Positions 40,955 to 50,664 of a stretch of DNA of 64,000 nt are shown one piece after another (position 1 is the stretch's first letter; the number at the start of each line of letters is the position of its first letter). The position numbers and the translations under genes were made by a program. The DNA comes from Shimia sp040370365 (lineage in GTDB: Bacteria; Pseudomonadota; Alphaproteobacteria; Rhodobacterales; Rhodobacteraceae). The stretch spans positions 558,001-622,000 of the forward strand of contig NZ_BAABWQ010000004.1 of the NCBI RefSeq assembly GCF_040370365.1, in the 5' to 3' direction. Below the pieces are notes generated by a model. It was not told the origin of the DNA, ran no database searches, and saw nothing but the letters and a program-made list of their open reading frames with translations.

Positions 40955-41956
40955 ATGAGTCTCGATCAAGCCGCTACAAAACCACATGAAGCTCTGGCAG
41001 AAATGCTGAGCTCTGACATGGAATCCGTCAACCGGTTGATCCAAGAACGTATGGCATCCGAACACGCTCCGCGTATACCAGAAGTCACAGCCCATTTGGT
41101 AGGTGCTGGTGGCAAACGATTGCGCCCGATGTTGACCCTCGCTGCAGCGCGGCTTTGCGGCTACGACGGCCCCTTCCATGTCCACTTGGCAGCAACCGTA
41201 GAGTTCATTCATACGGCGACGTTGTTGCACGATGATGTGGTAGACGAAAGCGAGCAGCGACGTGGTCGTCCTACCGCGAATCTGCTGTGGGACAACAAGA
41301 GCTCGGTTCTGGTCGGCGACTACCTGTTTTCGCGAAGCTTCCAATTGATGACAGAAACCGGCTCCATCGACGTTCTGCGGATTCTGTCAAACGCATCCGC
41401 CACCATCGCCGAAGGCGAGGTTCTGCAATTGACCGCAGCAACTGACCTGCGCACTGACGAAGACATCTATTTGCAAGTGGTGCGCGGGAAAACTGCCGCG
41501 CTTTTTTCAGCCGCGACAGAAGTTGGTGGTGTGATAGCGAATGCAGATTCTGAAACGGTTCAGGCACTGTTTGATTATGGTGACGCACTTGGAATCGCCT
41601 TTCAAATCGCAGACGATCTACTCGACTATCAAGGCGATAGTACACAGACCGGCAAAAACGTAGGCGATGACTTTCGCGAACGTAAGCTAACCCTCCCGGT
41701 GATCAAAGCTGTGGCACAGGCCACACCAAAAGAGCGCGCCTTTTGGCAACGAACAATTGAGAAAGGACGTCAAGAAGACGGCGACCTGGAACATGCTCTC
41801 GGACTGATGGCCAAGCACAATACCTTGGTCGCCACCCGCGACGATGCTCTTGTCTGGACTGATAGAGCCAAATCCGCCATCAATACACTGCCAGATCACG
41901 AAATCCGTGACCTTCTGTCGGGCATTGCAGATTACGTTGTGGCACGCCTAAAATAG
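40955..41956 (+). CDS. Polyprenyl diphosphate synthase (ubiquinone side chain)
   Basis: A 333-residue trans-prenyltransferase, most likely the decaprenyl or octaprenyl synthase that makes the ubiquinone tail. FIHTATLLHDDVVDESEQRRG is the first aspartate-rich motif and FQIADDLLDYQGD the second. AGGAAG precedes ATG 40955; ten in-frame residues upstream are not needed. Chain length cannot be read off the sequence. Convergent with ispE. Confidence 0.9.
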   Translation: MSLDQAATKPHEALAEMLSSDMESVNRLIQERMASEHAPRIPEVTAHLVGAGGKRLRPMLTLAAARLCGYDGPFHVHLAATVEFIHTATLLHDDVVDESEQRRGRPTANLLWDNKSSVLVGDYLFSRSFQLMTETGSIDVLRILSNASATIAEGEVLQLTAATDLRTDEDIYLQVVRGKTAALFSAATEVGGVIANADSETVQALFDYGDALGIAFQIADDLLDYQGDSTQTGKNVGDDFRERKLTLPVIKAVAQATPKERAFWQRTIEKGRQEDGDLEHALGLMAKHNTLVATRDDALVWTDRAKSAINTLPDHEIRDLLSGIADYVVARLK

Positions 41957-42007
41957 AATTTCATCGGTCTACGATACCGCAGCGCAATATTGTGTAGTAA
42001 AAGCCGA

Positions 42008-42874
42008 TCACGGAGATTGGCACTTCTTCATGTGCCACTTTATCCCAACATCTTCAGTACTGGCGATCCACCAACTCGGAAACTTTCGGCGCAAATCTTC
42101 AAGCGCTCTATTCCTTAGCGCATCATCAAAGAAAATTGCAAAACAAGTCGCCCCAGACCCAGACATGCGCGCCAGCTTACAACCGACACTTTCGCTCAAC
42201 GCAGCGAGCACCGTCCCAATCACCGGCTGCAATTTCACGGCCGCATCCTGCATATCATTTCGCTGAGATGACAGCCAAGAAACGCTACTGGCCCAATCCA
42301 TCCAATCAAGAGATGGCTCGTCCATTGCGGGATTTTCTCTGCTTGAAAGCGCGCTGAACACCTCGGGTGTGGAAACCGACACGCCTGGATTGACCAAGAT
42401 CATCGGCCAGCTTTCGCTAGATCCCAACCTGTCGATCTGATCACCAATACCACGCATACGTACAAAACAGGGCTGCATGCATACAGGCACATCAGATCCC
42501 AACCGTAGCAGCTCAGAAACAGATGGTTCCGGCCGATTATAAAGTTTGCATAGTGCGCGAACCGTAGCAGCGGCATCAGAGGACCCACCTCCGATTCCAG
42601 CCATAGCCGGCAAAGTTTTGTGCAACGTAATCTCTGCCGTGAGGCCCAGAAGGTTTGCAGCTTTCACAACGAGGTTGCTCTGATCAACAGGAACCCCTTT
42701 CGCCATTGGTCCGACAACAGACAGTTTTGTCTGCGCCGCCTTTTTGACCTTAACCGTGTCACCAACGTCTGCCAGCATCACCAGCGAATCTAACAGATGG
42801 TACCCATCAGCGCGTTGGCCGGTGACATGAAGCGTTAGATTGATCTTGGCTGGGGCGAACGCCTCAATCGCCAT
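42008..42874 (-). CDS. ispE: 4-Diphosphocytidyl-2-C-methyl-D-erythritol kinase
   Basis: GHMP kinase of the MEP isoprenoid pathway, 288 residues. AFAPAKINLTLHVTGQRADGYHLLDS is the family start and PAMAGIGGGSSDAAA the ATP-binding loop. Its ATG lies inside the TPR gene's end (about 10-base overlap). It sits near the polyprenyl synthase, so isoprenoid steps are grouped. Confidence 0.94.
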   Translation of the reverse strand: MAIEAFAPAKINLTLHVTGQRADGYHLLDSLVMLADVGDTVKVKKAAQTKLSVVGPMAKGVPVDQSNLVVKAANLLGLTAEITLHKTLPAMAGIGGGSSDAAATVRALCKLYNRPEPSVSELLRLGSDVPVCMQPCFVRMRGIGDQIDRLGSSESWPMILVNPGVSVSTPEVFSALSSRENPAMDEPSLDWMDWASSVSWLSSQRNDMQDAAVKLQPVIGTVLAALSESVGCKLARMSGSGATCFAIFFDDALRNRALEDLRRKFPSWWIASTEDVGIKWHMKKCQSP

Positions 42875-44570
42875 CAAGAGCTGCGAGGGGCTCTGCCCCC
42901 TCTTCTTCCAAGACCACATCCAGACCAACTTCTAGCTTGCGGCGGATGCGATCGGGCTTGGCTTCTTCTTCGGTTTCTTCATCAACAAAACTCAATGCAC
43001 GACGCCACTGGAACTGCGCTTCAAGTTTGCGACCAACCGCCCAATACACATCGCCCAGATGATCAGTCACCACTGGATCGACCGGCATCAGCTCGCTAGC
43101 GCGTTCCATATGTGCCACAGATTCCTCAAACCGTCCGAGGCGAAACAAAACCCATCCAAGACTGTCGACAATGTACCCGCTGTCTGGACGCGCTGCGACC
43201 GCACGTTCGATCATATCTAGCGCCTCATCTAGCTTGATCTGTTTTTCGACGAGAGAGTAACCAAGATAGTTCAGCACCTGCGGCTGTTCGGGGTTCAACT
43301 CCAAAGCTTGCCGAAAATCGGCTTCAGATTTTTCCCACTCCCCCAAACGCTCGTGGCTGATCCCGCGCGCATACAGCAGGAACCACTGGCGCTGCTCCAG
43401 CGTTTCATAAAGTGAAATGGCCGTGTCATATGCCTGCACAGCCCCCTCGAAGTTGCGCTCCTGACGCCGCAGATCTCCCAGCGCAGTGTGCACGTATGGC
43501 ACATTTCCATGGCTTCGCGTCAGAGATTCCAAAACCTCAAGCGCCGCTTCCGTTCGACCCGCCTCCCGCAAGGCTTCGGCGCGGCCCATCTCGGCGGCAT
43601 GAAACGATGGGTCATCTGCGGGCACACGCTGATAAGTTTCAGACGCCAACTCATAGCGCCCTAATGATTCCAAAAGCTCAGCCGTCAACAACAGCGCCTC
43701 GGTGTGGTCTGGCCGCAGGTATTCCGCCAGTCGGGCATAGAGCAATGTGTAATCGGCATTGGCCTCGTTGCGAAGCGCATTGGCGATGGAGAAATACACT
43801 TCAGCAATACCGTCTGCGGCGCTGCGAACATATGTGAACGGAAGCACCTCCCCGGCAACCAATCGGTCGCGCATGGCACGCAAAGCGGGATCAAGATCGG
43901 CGCCAAAAGCGTCGTCAATCCGAGCAATAGCCTCAGCGTTCATGTCCAGCTGAGACAAGACCTCAACTTCGCTCATAACACCCCGACGAGTCAGCTGAAC
44001 GCCATTCATACTGCCATCGAGATATATTGCATTTGCGCCTTCAAAATCTCCAACCGAAGCCAGAGCCAATGCCTTGTGAAACGCAGCAAAACCGCCCAAG
44101 CCAGGCTCTTCAGAGACCGCGTCAAACGCAGCTAATCCGTCAGACATGGCACCCCGGCCGATCTCCGACCAAGCGCGCATCAATCCGTCAACCAGAGGAC
44201 CAACGCCACCGGAATCCAGACGCGCGATTAAGTCCCCATAGTTTCCGTCCTCAACCAATCCGGCTGTGAGAGCCATCTCGGCCAATTGGCTCTGATGCTC
44301 ATCGGAAACCATCTTGCGTGCAATTGGCATGGCGCGGTCGATTTGTCCCAAAGACAGATAGGCCAGCACCGCATTCTCTTGTAATGCCGGGTTGGTCGGG
44401 TCATTGGTAAGAGCCTGGCTAAAATACCGAGCGGCCGCAGCATAGTCTGACCCGTAGCTCGCCTGCCGCGCCGCCAAATAGGAACCCGCCAGCCCGTCGG
44501 AATACACTGGAAGCGAGACCGTTGCCAGAATAGCGGAAAGGGCGACCGATTTGATTAGCTTAATAGCCAC
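42864..44570 (-). CDS. Tetratricopeptide-repeat secreted protein
   Basis: A 568-residue protein with a signal peptide (MAIKLIKSVALSAILATVSLPVYS) and many TPR units; clear ones are about residues 40-110, 300-340 and 375-520 (LGEWEKSEADFRQALELNPEQPQVLNYLGYSLVE). It is a periplasmic scaffolding protein of the kind found in most Rhodobacterales genomes beside ispE. Its role is unknown. Overlaps ispE. Confidence 0.83.
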   Translation of the reverse strand: MAIKLIKSVALSAILATVSLPVYSDGLAGSYLAARQASYGSDYAAAARYFSQALTNDPTNPALQENAVLAYLSLGQIDRAMPIARKMVSDEHQSQLAEMALTAGLVEDGNYGDLIARLDSGGVGPLVDGLMRAWSEIGRGAMSDGLAAFDAVSEEPGLGGFAAFHKALALASVGDFEGANAIYLDGSMNGVQLTRRGVMSEVEVLSQLDMNAEAIARIDDAFGADLDPALRAMRDRLVAGEVLPFTYVRSAADGIAEVYFSIANALRNEANADYTLLYARLAEYLRPDHTEALLLTAELLESLGRYELASETYQRVPADDPSFHAAEMGRAEALREAGRTEAALEVLESLTRSHGNVPYVHTALGDLRRQERNFEGAVQAYDTAISLYETLEQRQWFLLYARGISHERLGEWEKSEADFRQALELNPEQPQVLNYLGYSLVEKQIKLDEALDMIERAVAARPDSGYIVDSLGWVLFRLGRFEESVAHMERASELMPVDPVVTDHLGDVYWAVGRKLEAQFQWRRALSFVDEETEEEAKPDRIRRKLEVGLDVVLEEEGAEPLAALDGD

Positions 44571-44819
44571 GTGATGCTCCCGTTTTTTGTCACTTTGAAA
44601 CTAGTCTCGCCCCTGCCAACACGCAATGGCTCTGCGGCCGCTTTTCTCACCCAAGCCGATCAAGTTTCCGAGTATGCGGCCCATTTGCTCACAACAATTC
44701 CGAAAATCGGCCACCAAAACCGACCCGGAAGACCTCATATTCACTCAAAATCAAAAAACCGGACAGAATTCTCTGTCCGGTCTGGATTTGTATCAACACG
44801 CACTAATTGCGCACTAATC
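44571..44819. other. Intergenic region between ETF-QO and the TPR gene
   Basis: 249 bp. It holds the ETF-QO terminator (44753-44783) and the presumed TPR-gene promoter. I see no gene in it. Confidence 0.55.
44753..44783 (-). terminator. Terminator of ETF-QO
   Basis: ACCGGACAG (44758-44766) and CTGTCCGGT (44773-44781) are perfect 9-bp arms with a six-base loop. On the minus strand a T run (from 44753-44757) follows the stem. It ends about 40 bp after the ETF-QO stop. Confidence 0.93.
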
Positions 44820-46469
44820 TTACATATTGGGATAGTTTGGTCCGTCCCCACCCTGCGGCGTGACCCAAGTGATGTTTTGGCTTGGATCTTTGATATCACA
44901 GGTCTTGCAGTGGACACAGTTTTGGAAGTTCACGACAAATCGAGGATCTTGGCCCTCTTCTTCTACAATTTCATACACACCGGCCGGGCAATACCGCTGC
45001 GCAGGCTCTGCAAACTTTGGAAGGTTTACCGCCACCGGCACATTTTCATCCGCCAAACGCAAGTGACAGGGCTGGCTCTCTTCGTGATTTGTCATCGAGA
45101 AGCTAACGTTGGTCAGCCGATCAAAGGACAGTTTTCCGTCAGGTCTCGGATAGTCGATCGGCTTATGCTTGCTCGCCTCTTCAGTTGCGTCAGCGTCGTT
45201 TTTGCCGTGCTTGACGGTACCCAGAAGAGAAAAGCCAAGTGTATTGGTCCACATATCTAGTCCCCCCAACATCAGAGACGCTGTCAGCCCCCATTTGGAC
45301 CAGATCGGCTTCACATTGCGCACTTTTTTGAGGTCTTTTCCGATCTCACCGCCGCGCACATCCTCTTCGTACGCGCTCAGCTCATCACCGGAACGATTGG
45401 CTTTGATCGCTTCAAAGGCCGCCTCTGCCGCGGCTTTGCCAGACAACATCGCGTTGTGGTTGCCCTTGATGCGGGGCACGTTGACCATACCAACGGAGCA
45501 CCCCAGCAGCGCCACACCAGGCGCAACCATCTTGGGCATCGACTGGTACCCGCCTTCGGAAATAGCCCGCGCGCCGTAGGCAATCCGTTTTCCGCCTTCA
45601 AGCAGTTCGGCGACCATTGGATGATGCTTGAAGTGTTGAAACTCCATGTATGGGAACAGGTGTGGGTTCTTGTAGTTCAAGTGCACCACAAAGCCGACGT
45701 ACACTTGGTTGTTCTCCAAGTGATAAATAAACGACCCGCCGCCCGCATTGCTGCCCAATGGCCAACCCATGGTGTGAGTTACAGACCCTTCTTTGTGCTT
45801 GGCCGGATCAATTTCCCAGATCTCTTTCATGCCGAGACCAAACTTCTGTGGGTCTTTGCCATCTTGCAGATTGTATTTGGCAATCACCTCTTTGGAGAGT
45901 GACCCACGCACACCTTCAGACAGGAACACATATTTGCCATGCAACTCCATGCCGGGTTCAGTGTTGGGGCCGTAAGAGCCGTCTTCTTCTAGACCGAAGA
46001 CGCCGGCCACAACGCCTTTAACTTCTCCAGCGTCGCCGTACACCAGCTCCGAGCACGCCATGCCAGGGAAAATTTCCACACCCAGCTCTTCTGCTTGCTC
46101 TGCCATCCAGCGACATACATTGCCCATCGACACGATATAGTTGCCATGGTTGTTCATCAACGGCGGCATCGGAAAGTTCGGAATACGGATTTCGCCCGCT
46201 TCGCCCAGCATATAAAAATTATCATCTTTAACAGGCGTGTTCAGCGGTGCTCCTTTGGATTTCCAATCAGGAATAAGCGCATCAAGACCGGATGGATCCA
46301 AAACCGCACCGGATAGGATGTGGGCGCCCACTTCGGAGCCTTTTTCCAACACCACCACATTGAGATCCGCATCCAATTGTTTCAGACGGATCGCCGCTGA
46401 CAAGCCCGCCGGGCCTGCGCCAACGATGACGACATCATATTCCATGGCTTCGCGTTCGATTTCCGACAT
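44820..46469 (-). CDS. Electron-transfer flavoprotein:ubiquinone oxidoreductase
   Basis: Passes electrons from ETF (fed by acyl-CoA dehydrogenases and others) to ubiquinone in the membrane. The 549-residue length is standard. VVIVGAGPAGLSAAIRLK is the FAD motif and NCVHCKTCDIKDPSQNITW near the C-terminus, with CPAGVYE before it, supplies the 4Fe-4S cysteines. ATG 46469 follows GGGAAGGGAAGCC. It is divergent from greA with a TGC-rich palindrome (46580-46594) between them. Confidence 0.95.
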   Translation of the reverse strand: MSEIEREAMEYDVVIVGAGPAGLSAAIRLKQLDADLNVVVLEKGSEVGAHILSGAVLDPSGLDALIPDWKSKGAPLNTPVKDDNFYMLGEAGEIRIPNFPMPPLMNNHGNYIVSMGNVCRWMAEQAEELGVEIFPGMACSELVYGDAGEVKGVVAGVFGLEEDGSYGPNTEPGMELHGKYVFLSEGVRGSLSKEVIAKYNLQDGKDPQKFGLGMKEIWEIDPAKHKEGSVTHTMGWPLGSNAGGGSFIYHLENNQVYVGFVVHLNYKNPHLFPYMEFQHFKHHPMVAELLEGGKRIAYGARAISEGGYQSMPKMVAPGVALLGCSVGMVNVPRIKGNHNAMLSGKAAAEAAFEAIKANRSGDELSAYEEDVRGGEIGKDLKKVRNVKPIWSKWGLTASLMLGGLDMWTNTLGFSLLGTVKHGKNDADATEEASKHKPIDYPRPDGKLSFDRLTNVSFSMTNHEESQPCHLRLADENVPVAVNLPKFAEPAQRYCPAGVYEIVEEEGQDPRFVVNFQNCVHCKTCDIKDPSQNITWVTPQGGDGPNYPNM

Positions 46470-46720
46470 TGGCTTCCCTTCCCGGATCGCTGCGTAATTT
46501 TCTTTCGCATCTGCTATCCCGAGTTTAATCAATACGTCAATCAGAACCCCACGACATTTCGCCTCATTTTGCGCGATTTTGCGGCACTGCCGCATATTTC
46601 TCCTTGCAATAGAGGCCCCACTTGCATTTGAAAGAGGCCTCAGTGCACTCTGCACTGCATCATGTTAAACAGACCTGCCGCCAATACGTTTCGCGGCCAA
46701 TCACCAACGGGACCGCACCC
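46470..46720. other. Divergent region between ETF-QO and greA
   Basis: 251 bp without a gene. It carries the TGC-rich palindrome at 46580-46594 and is otherwise ordinary. A 33-residue in-frame extension of greA can be read here but lacks a start signal. Confidence 0.45.
46580..46594. promoter_or_regulatory. TGC-rich palindrome between ETF-QO and greA
   Basis: TGCGGCA and TGCCGCA form a perfect palindrome around one central base, 111 bp before the ETF-QO ATG. Same half sites as before phaA but in the opposite order, so both fit TGCNGCA-N-TGCNGCA. This is consistent with PhaR-type control extending to fatty-acid oxidation. Confidence 0.45.
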
Positions 46721-47191
46721 ATGGAAAAAATACCAATGACCCGCGCCGGCCATTCGGCGCTTGAAGCGGAATTGAAGCAGTTGAAATCGGTGGAGCGCCC
46801 AGCCATCATCGAGGCCATTGCCTCTGCGCGTGAACTTGGAGATCTGAAAGAGAATGCCGAATATCATTCGGCGCGGGAAAAGCAGGGCTTCATTGAAGGC
46901 CGTGTCAAAGAGCTAGAAGCGGTAATTGGTCTGGCAGAAATCATTGATCCAACCACGCTTTCCGGCGCCATCAAGTTTGGTGCAACGGTCACGCTGGTCG
47001 ATGAAGACACTGATGAAGAAAAGACGTGGCAAATCGTTGGCGAACACGAAGCCAACGTCGAAAAAGGCCTGTTGAACATCAAATCGCCAATTGCTCGTGC
47101 GTTGATCGGAAAAGAAGACGGCGACAGTGTGGAAGTACGCACACCGGGCGGCGAAAAGAGCTACGAAGTGCTTAGCATTACTTACAAATAA
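46721..47191 (+). CDS. greA: Transcription elongation factor GreA
   Basis: Rescues backtracked RNA polymerase by stimulating transcript cleavage. The 156-residue protein has the N-terminal coiled coil with ARELGDLKENAEYHSAREKQGF, whose acidic tip pairs with magnesium in the polymerase channel, and the C-terminal FKBP-like domain. ATG 46721 gives the normal length. Confidence 0.96.
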   Translation: MEKIPMTRAGHSALEAELKQLKSVERPAIIEAIASARELGDLKENAEYHSAREKQGFIEGRVKELEAVIGLAEIIDPTTLSGAIKFGATVTLVDEDTDEEKTWQIVGEHEANVEKGLLNIKSPIARALIGKEDGDSVEVRTPGGEKSYEVLSITYK

Positions 47192-47204
47192 CCAAGTGGT
47201 ATAG

Positions 47205-48239
47205 ATGCGCTCTCGCATGACAGACGAAACAGATTCCCACCCCACGCCGCTGGGCATCTACGACAAACCTCAAGGTCCAAAGGTCACGGGCATTGAGTTG
47301 ATTGCTGTTGCCTTGAGTTTTGTCTGGCTGATGGGAACCGTTGTTTTCTTCCTGATCCTACCCAGCAATCCGCTTGAAAACACCGACAGCTTACAGTTTT
47401 TGATGACGTTGCTCGCTGTGTTCATGCCTGTTGCCATGATCTGGGTTGCGGCAACAGCCGCTCGATCTTCGCGCGTCATGCGAGAAGAAAGCGCCCGTCT
47501 CCAGGCCGCGATCGACGCCATGCGCCGCACATATGTTAGTCAGGCCCAAGGGGCGCAAGTCGGCCAGGGTGTCGAGCCTACTGTTTCGAAAAAACTCGAT
47601 GAAATTGCCGCAGCGACCCGTAAGACAGAAACGGCTTTGGCCACATTTACTTCGAACCGTGATCGCAATGACAGCATTCGCAAATCATCAGAAACTGACA
47701 CTGTTTCCGACGATCCTGCAGATCAGGGCACGTTAGCTCTTGGAACCCCAGCGGAAGTACTTTCCCCGCCGTTGCCGCGCGAGGATTTTATCCAAGCGTT
47801 GAATTTTCCAGAAGACGCAAATGATTCTGAAGGGTTTGCCGCACTGCGCAAAGCGCTTCGGGACAGACAAGCGTCGCAACTGATTCAAGCCAGCCAAGAT
47901 GTGCTGACACTGCTCAGCCAAGACGGAATCTATATGGACGATCTACGCCCTGACCTTGCGCGCCCAGAGATCTGGCGTCGCTTTGCGGCAGGTGAGCGTG
48001 GGAAAGTTGTTGCAGCGCTTGGTGGCATACGAGATCGCAGCTCTCTGGCTCTGGCGGCGGGCCGCATGAAACAAGACCCCATCTTCAGAGACGCCGCACA
48101 TCACTTCCTGCGCCGCTTTGACAAGAGCTTCGTTGAGTTTGAGGAGACTGCGACGGATGCCAATATTGCTGCTCTGTCAGACACACGCACCGCCCGTGCC
48201 TTTATGCTTCTGGGCCGTGTTGCCGGCATTTTTGACTGA
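47205..48239 (+). CDS. Conserved hypothetical membrane protein beside greA
   Basis: A 344-residue protein. Two membrane helices (about residues 28-52 and 62-85: IELIAVALSFVWLMGTVVFFLIL and LQFLMTLLAVFMPVAMIWVAA) are followed by a helical, partly coiled region and a C-terminal all-helical domain. Two ATGs (47205, 47217) compete, neither with a strong ribosome site. No domain recognised. Probably co-transcribed with greA (13 bp gap). Confidence 0.66.
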   Translation: MRSRMTDETDSHPTPLGIYDKPQGPKVTGIELIAVALSFVWLMGTVVFFLILPSNPLENTDSLQFLMTLLAVFMPVAMIWVAATAARSSRVMREESARLQAAIDAMRRTYVSQAQGAQVGQGVEPTVSKKLDEIAAATRKTETALATFTSNRDRNDSIRKSSETDTVSDDPADQGTLALGTPAEVLSPPLPREDFIQALNFPEDANDSEGFAALRKALRDRQASQLIQASQDVLTLLSQDGIYMDDLRPDLARPEIWRRFAAGERGKVVAALGGIRDRSSLALAAGRMKQDPIFRDAAHHFLRRFDKSFVEFEETATDANIAALSDTRTARAFMLLGRVAGIFD

Positions 48240-48253
48240 GCAGCAACTTACTA

Positions 48254-49525
48254 TCACAGCCCGAAAGCTGAAAAAGGGTAGTAGTCGACCAAACTACCCT
48301 CTTGAACGTCCAAGGCCTCGTCTGGCAGTTCCACCAGCCCTTCTGCCCAGCTTAACCCGCTGATCCGCCCAGAACCTTCGGATTTGAAAACCACAACGCG
48401 GCCCTCAACCAACTTCGCTCTCAGATACTCTCTACGCCCGGCCTTTTTGTTTTTGGAGAATGACGCGGGAACCTTCAACGGCTCTGGCAAACGCCATCCC
48501 TGACCGGCCAAGACGCTCATGGCAGGCTTTGCGAAAATCAATGTGCAGACCAAAGCAGCAACCGGGTTTCCAGGTAGGCCAAAAACCGGCTTCCCTTCCC
48601 AAACGCCGAGCGCAAGCGGCCTGCCCGGCTTCAGAGCCAACCTCCAAGTTGACATTGCCTGCGTTTCGTTGAGCAACGCGGACATGTGGTCTTCGTCACC
48701 AGACGAAGCGCCGCCCGACGTCAAAATCACATCCGCACGGATCGCAGCCTCATCAAGATAGCCACGCAAGGCTTCCCGATCATCAGGAGCCCGCCCCATA
48801 TCGATGGGTTCAAACCCAAACTGCGCCACCATGGCCAACAGCATCGGGCGATTTGCATCATAAATCTGATCAGCACGCACGTCAGCGCCCGCCTCTGCCA
48901 ATTCATCCCCCGTGGAGACCACTGCAACCCGCAGCGGTTTATACACTTCCACCGACCCAATTCCGGTCGCGGCCATAAGGCCCAGATCGGCAGGTGTGAG
49001 TTTGCGCCCCTTGCGCAAAATCGTTTCATCCGCATGCACGTCTTCGCCCGACTGACGGGTATTGGCGCCGCGTTTGAGAGGGCCGTGGAAGGCGATGGAA
49101 TGTCCGTCTGTTGTGACATCCTCTTGCAAGATGACCGTATCGATCCCATCGGGGATGGTTGCTCCCGTCAAAATACGTACGGCATGGTTCGGCGGTACAA
49201 TTCCCTCAAAAGGTGCGCCTGCAGCCGAGCGTCCTTCAACCAATGGCAACGTCTGCGCACCGGTCAAAAGGTCCGCATGGCGCAACCCGTATCCATCCAC
49301 CGCAGAATTTGGTTGTGGTGGATGCGCGCGCACAGCGGAGACATCGGCCGCCAAAATCCGCCCCAAGGAGATCTTGATGGGCACCACCTCTTGTTCGACA
49401 CAGGTGTGCAGACGGCCCTTCAGTGTCTCCAGAGCGTCAGACACCGGCGTCCAGAGCGTGCCAGCAGGCAATGCGAAACAGTCGTTCTTAAGCGGTGGTG
49501 GCACCAGCGGTTTATCTTGGCTCAT
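48254..49525 (-). CDS. moeA: Molybdopterin molybdotransferase MoeA
   Basis: Inserts molybdate into adenylated molybdopterin, 423 residues. NSAVDGYGLRHAD, GAPFEGIVPPNHAVRILTGATIP, AVVSTGDEL and GGASSGDEDHM match the MoeA domains, and GLPGNPVAALVC is the late motif. ATG 49525 follows AGGAGGG; a GTG directly before it is also possible. First in direction after mobB, transcribed with the molybdenum gene set. Convergent with the greA-side gene. Confidence 0.92.
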   Translation of the reverse strand: MSQDKPLVPPPLKNDCFALPAGTLWTPVSDALETLKGRLHTCVEQEVVPIKISLGRILAADVSAVRAHPPQPNSAVDGYGLRHADLLTGAQTLPLVEGRSAAGAPFEGIVPPNHAVRILTGATIPDGIDTVILQEDVTTDGHSIAFHGPLKRGANTRQSGEDVHADETILRKGRKLTPADLGLMAATGIGSVEVYKPLRVAVVSTGDELAEAGADVRADQIYDANRPMLLAMVAQFGFEPIDMGRAPDDREALRGYLDEAAIRADVILTSGGASSGDEDHMSALLNETQAMSTWRLALKPGRPLALGVWEGKPVFGLPGNPVAALVCTLIFAKPAMSVLAGQGWRLPEPLKVPASFSKNKKAGRREYLRAKLVEGRVVVFKSEGSGRISGLSWAEGLVELPDEALDVQEGSLVDYYPFSAFGL

Positions 49526-49549
49526 CACAGGTTGCCCTCCTAGCCGGTG

Positions 49550-50041
49550 TTACATACCCAAGTCAGACAAAATGAAGTCTGCAATGCTCTTGGTATCGTT
49601 GAGGTCCAGCACCGGACGGTCACTGTCTAAAGCGACATCCGACGCAATGCCTCGGATTGTTGGATCTTCTGGCGCAATCAACGGATTGCCGGTTTCATGG
49701 CGATGTGCCTCGATTTTTGCATGCCCATCACGTTTGTACCCTTCGATCAAAACAAGATCGACGGGTGACAATTGCTCCAAAAGCACGGCCAAAGAAGGTT
49801 CGCTTTCATCTCGCAACTCGTGCATCAGCGCCCATCGCGTGCGGCTCGCCAACAAAACTTCACGCGCGCCTGCGACACGATGCCGATGGCTGTCTTTGCC
49901 CGGCTGGTCTACGTCAAAGCTGTGATGTGCATGTTTGATCGTCGATACCGACAGGCCACGACCCGCCATCTCGGTCACCAGCCGCTCCATCAAACCGGTC
50001 TTACCTGAATTCTTCCACCCGACGACGCCATAGATTTGCAT
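49550..50041 (-). CDS. mobB: Molybdopterin-guanine dinucleotide biosynthesis protein B
   Basis: GTP-binding partner of MobA, 163 residues. The P-loop is GWKNSGKTGLMERL near the N-terminus, and it has the family's STIKHAHHSFDVDQPGKDSHRHRVAGA. Its ATG overlaps the mobA stop by one base (TGATG-type), so the two are coupled. Confidence 0.92.
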   Translation of the reverse strand: MQIYGVVGWKNSGKTGLMERLVTEMAGRGLSVSTIKHAHHSFDVDQPGKDSHRHRVAGAREVLLASRTRWALMHELRDESEPSLAVLLEQLSPVDLVLIEGYKRDGHAKIEAHRHETGNPLIAPEDPTIRGIASDVALDSDRPVLDLNDTKSIADFILSDLGM

Positions 50042-50664
50042 CACTTTGTTGTTTCTCCTGCCAACCGGCGGGCCTCGGCGAGGTCCTCCGGCGTATTCAC
50101 ATTAAAAAACGGATCTAAACCATCATGGGTAAAGACAGCTTGACCTGCATCATGTTTGTCGGTCCACAGCACAACTTTCCTGAGCCCCGTTTGCAATGCA
50201 TCTCTTAGGTCATTGCGCAGGGAAACTGGCCAAAGACCAAAAGTAGGCTGCCGCCAGAGTTTTCCATCCGCCGCTTGTGAAGCAGCAAGAGCCAGACAAT
50301 GGCGCCGATCCTCAGCCGCCATTAGCAGCTGTGGCACCAAATCACATGGAAAGAACGGCGTGTCGGCGGCGGCTGTCACAATCGCGTCTGCACCAAGTTC
50401 ACCCGCCCAATCAAGCCCCGCCAAAACGCCAGCCAAAGGGCCTGCATACCCTGTCACACTATCTGCAACTACAGGCAAATTTATGTCCGCAAACCGGCCT
50501 GCCTCGCCATTGGCATTTAGGGCGATGTCCGCCACTTGCGGCGTCATCCTATCGATCACATGACCGAGAATTGAGCGCTCGCCCAGCATCAAGCGTCCTT
50601 TGTCACCGCCCCCCATACGGGTTGCCTGACCACCGGCTAAAATAACTCCAACAGGCTGCTTCAC
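50041..50664 (-). CDS. mobA: Molybdenum cofactor guanylyltransferase
   Basis: Attaches GMP to molybdopterin to form the dinucleotide cofactor. 207 residues, with the nucleotidyltransferase signature ILAGGQATRMGGGDKGRLML and PLAGVLAGLDW. Overlaps fdhD by four bases. Confidence 0.93.
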   Translation of the reverse strand: MKQPVGVILAGGQATRMGGGDKGRLMLGERSILGHVIDRMTPQVADIALNANGEAGRFADINLPVVADSVTGYAGPLAGVLAGLDWAGELGADAIVTAAADTPFFPCDLVPQLLMAAEDRRHCLALAASQAADGKLWRQPTFGLWPVSLRNDLRDALQTGLRKVVLWTDKHDAGQAVFTHDGLDPFFNVNTPEDLAEARRLAGETTK

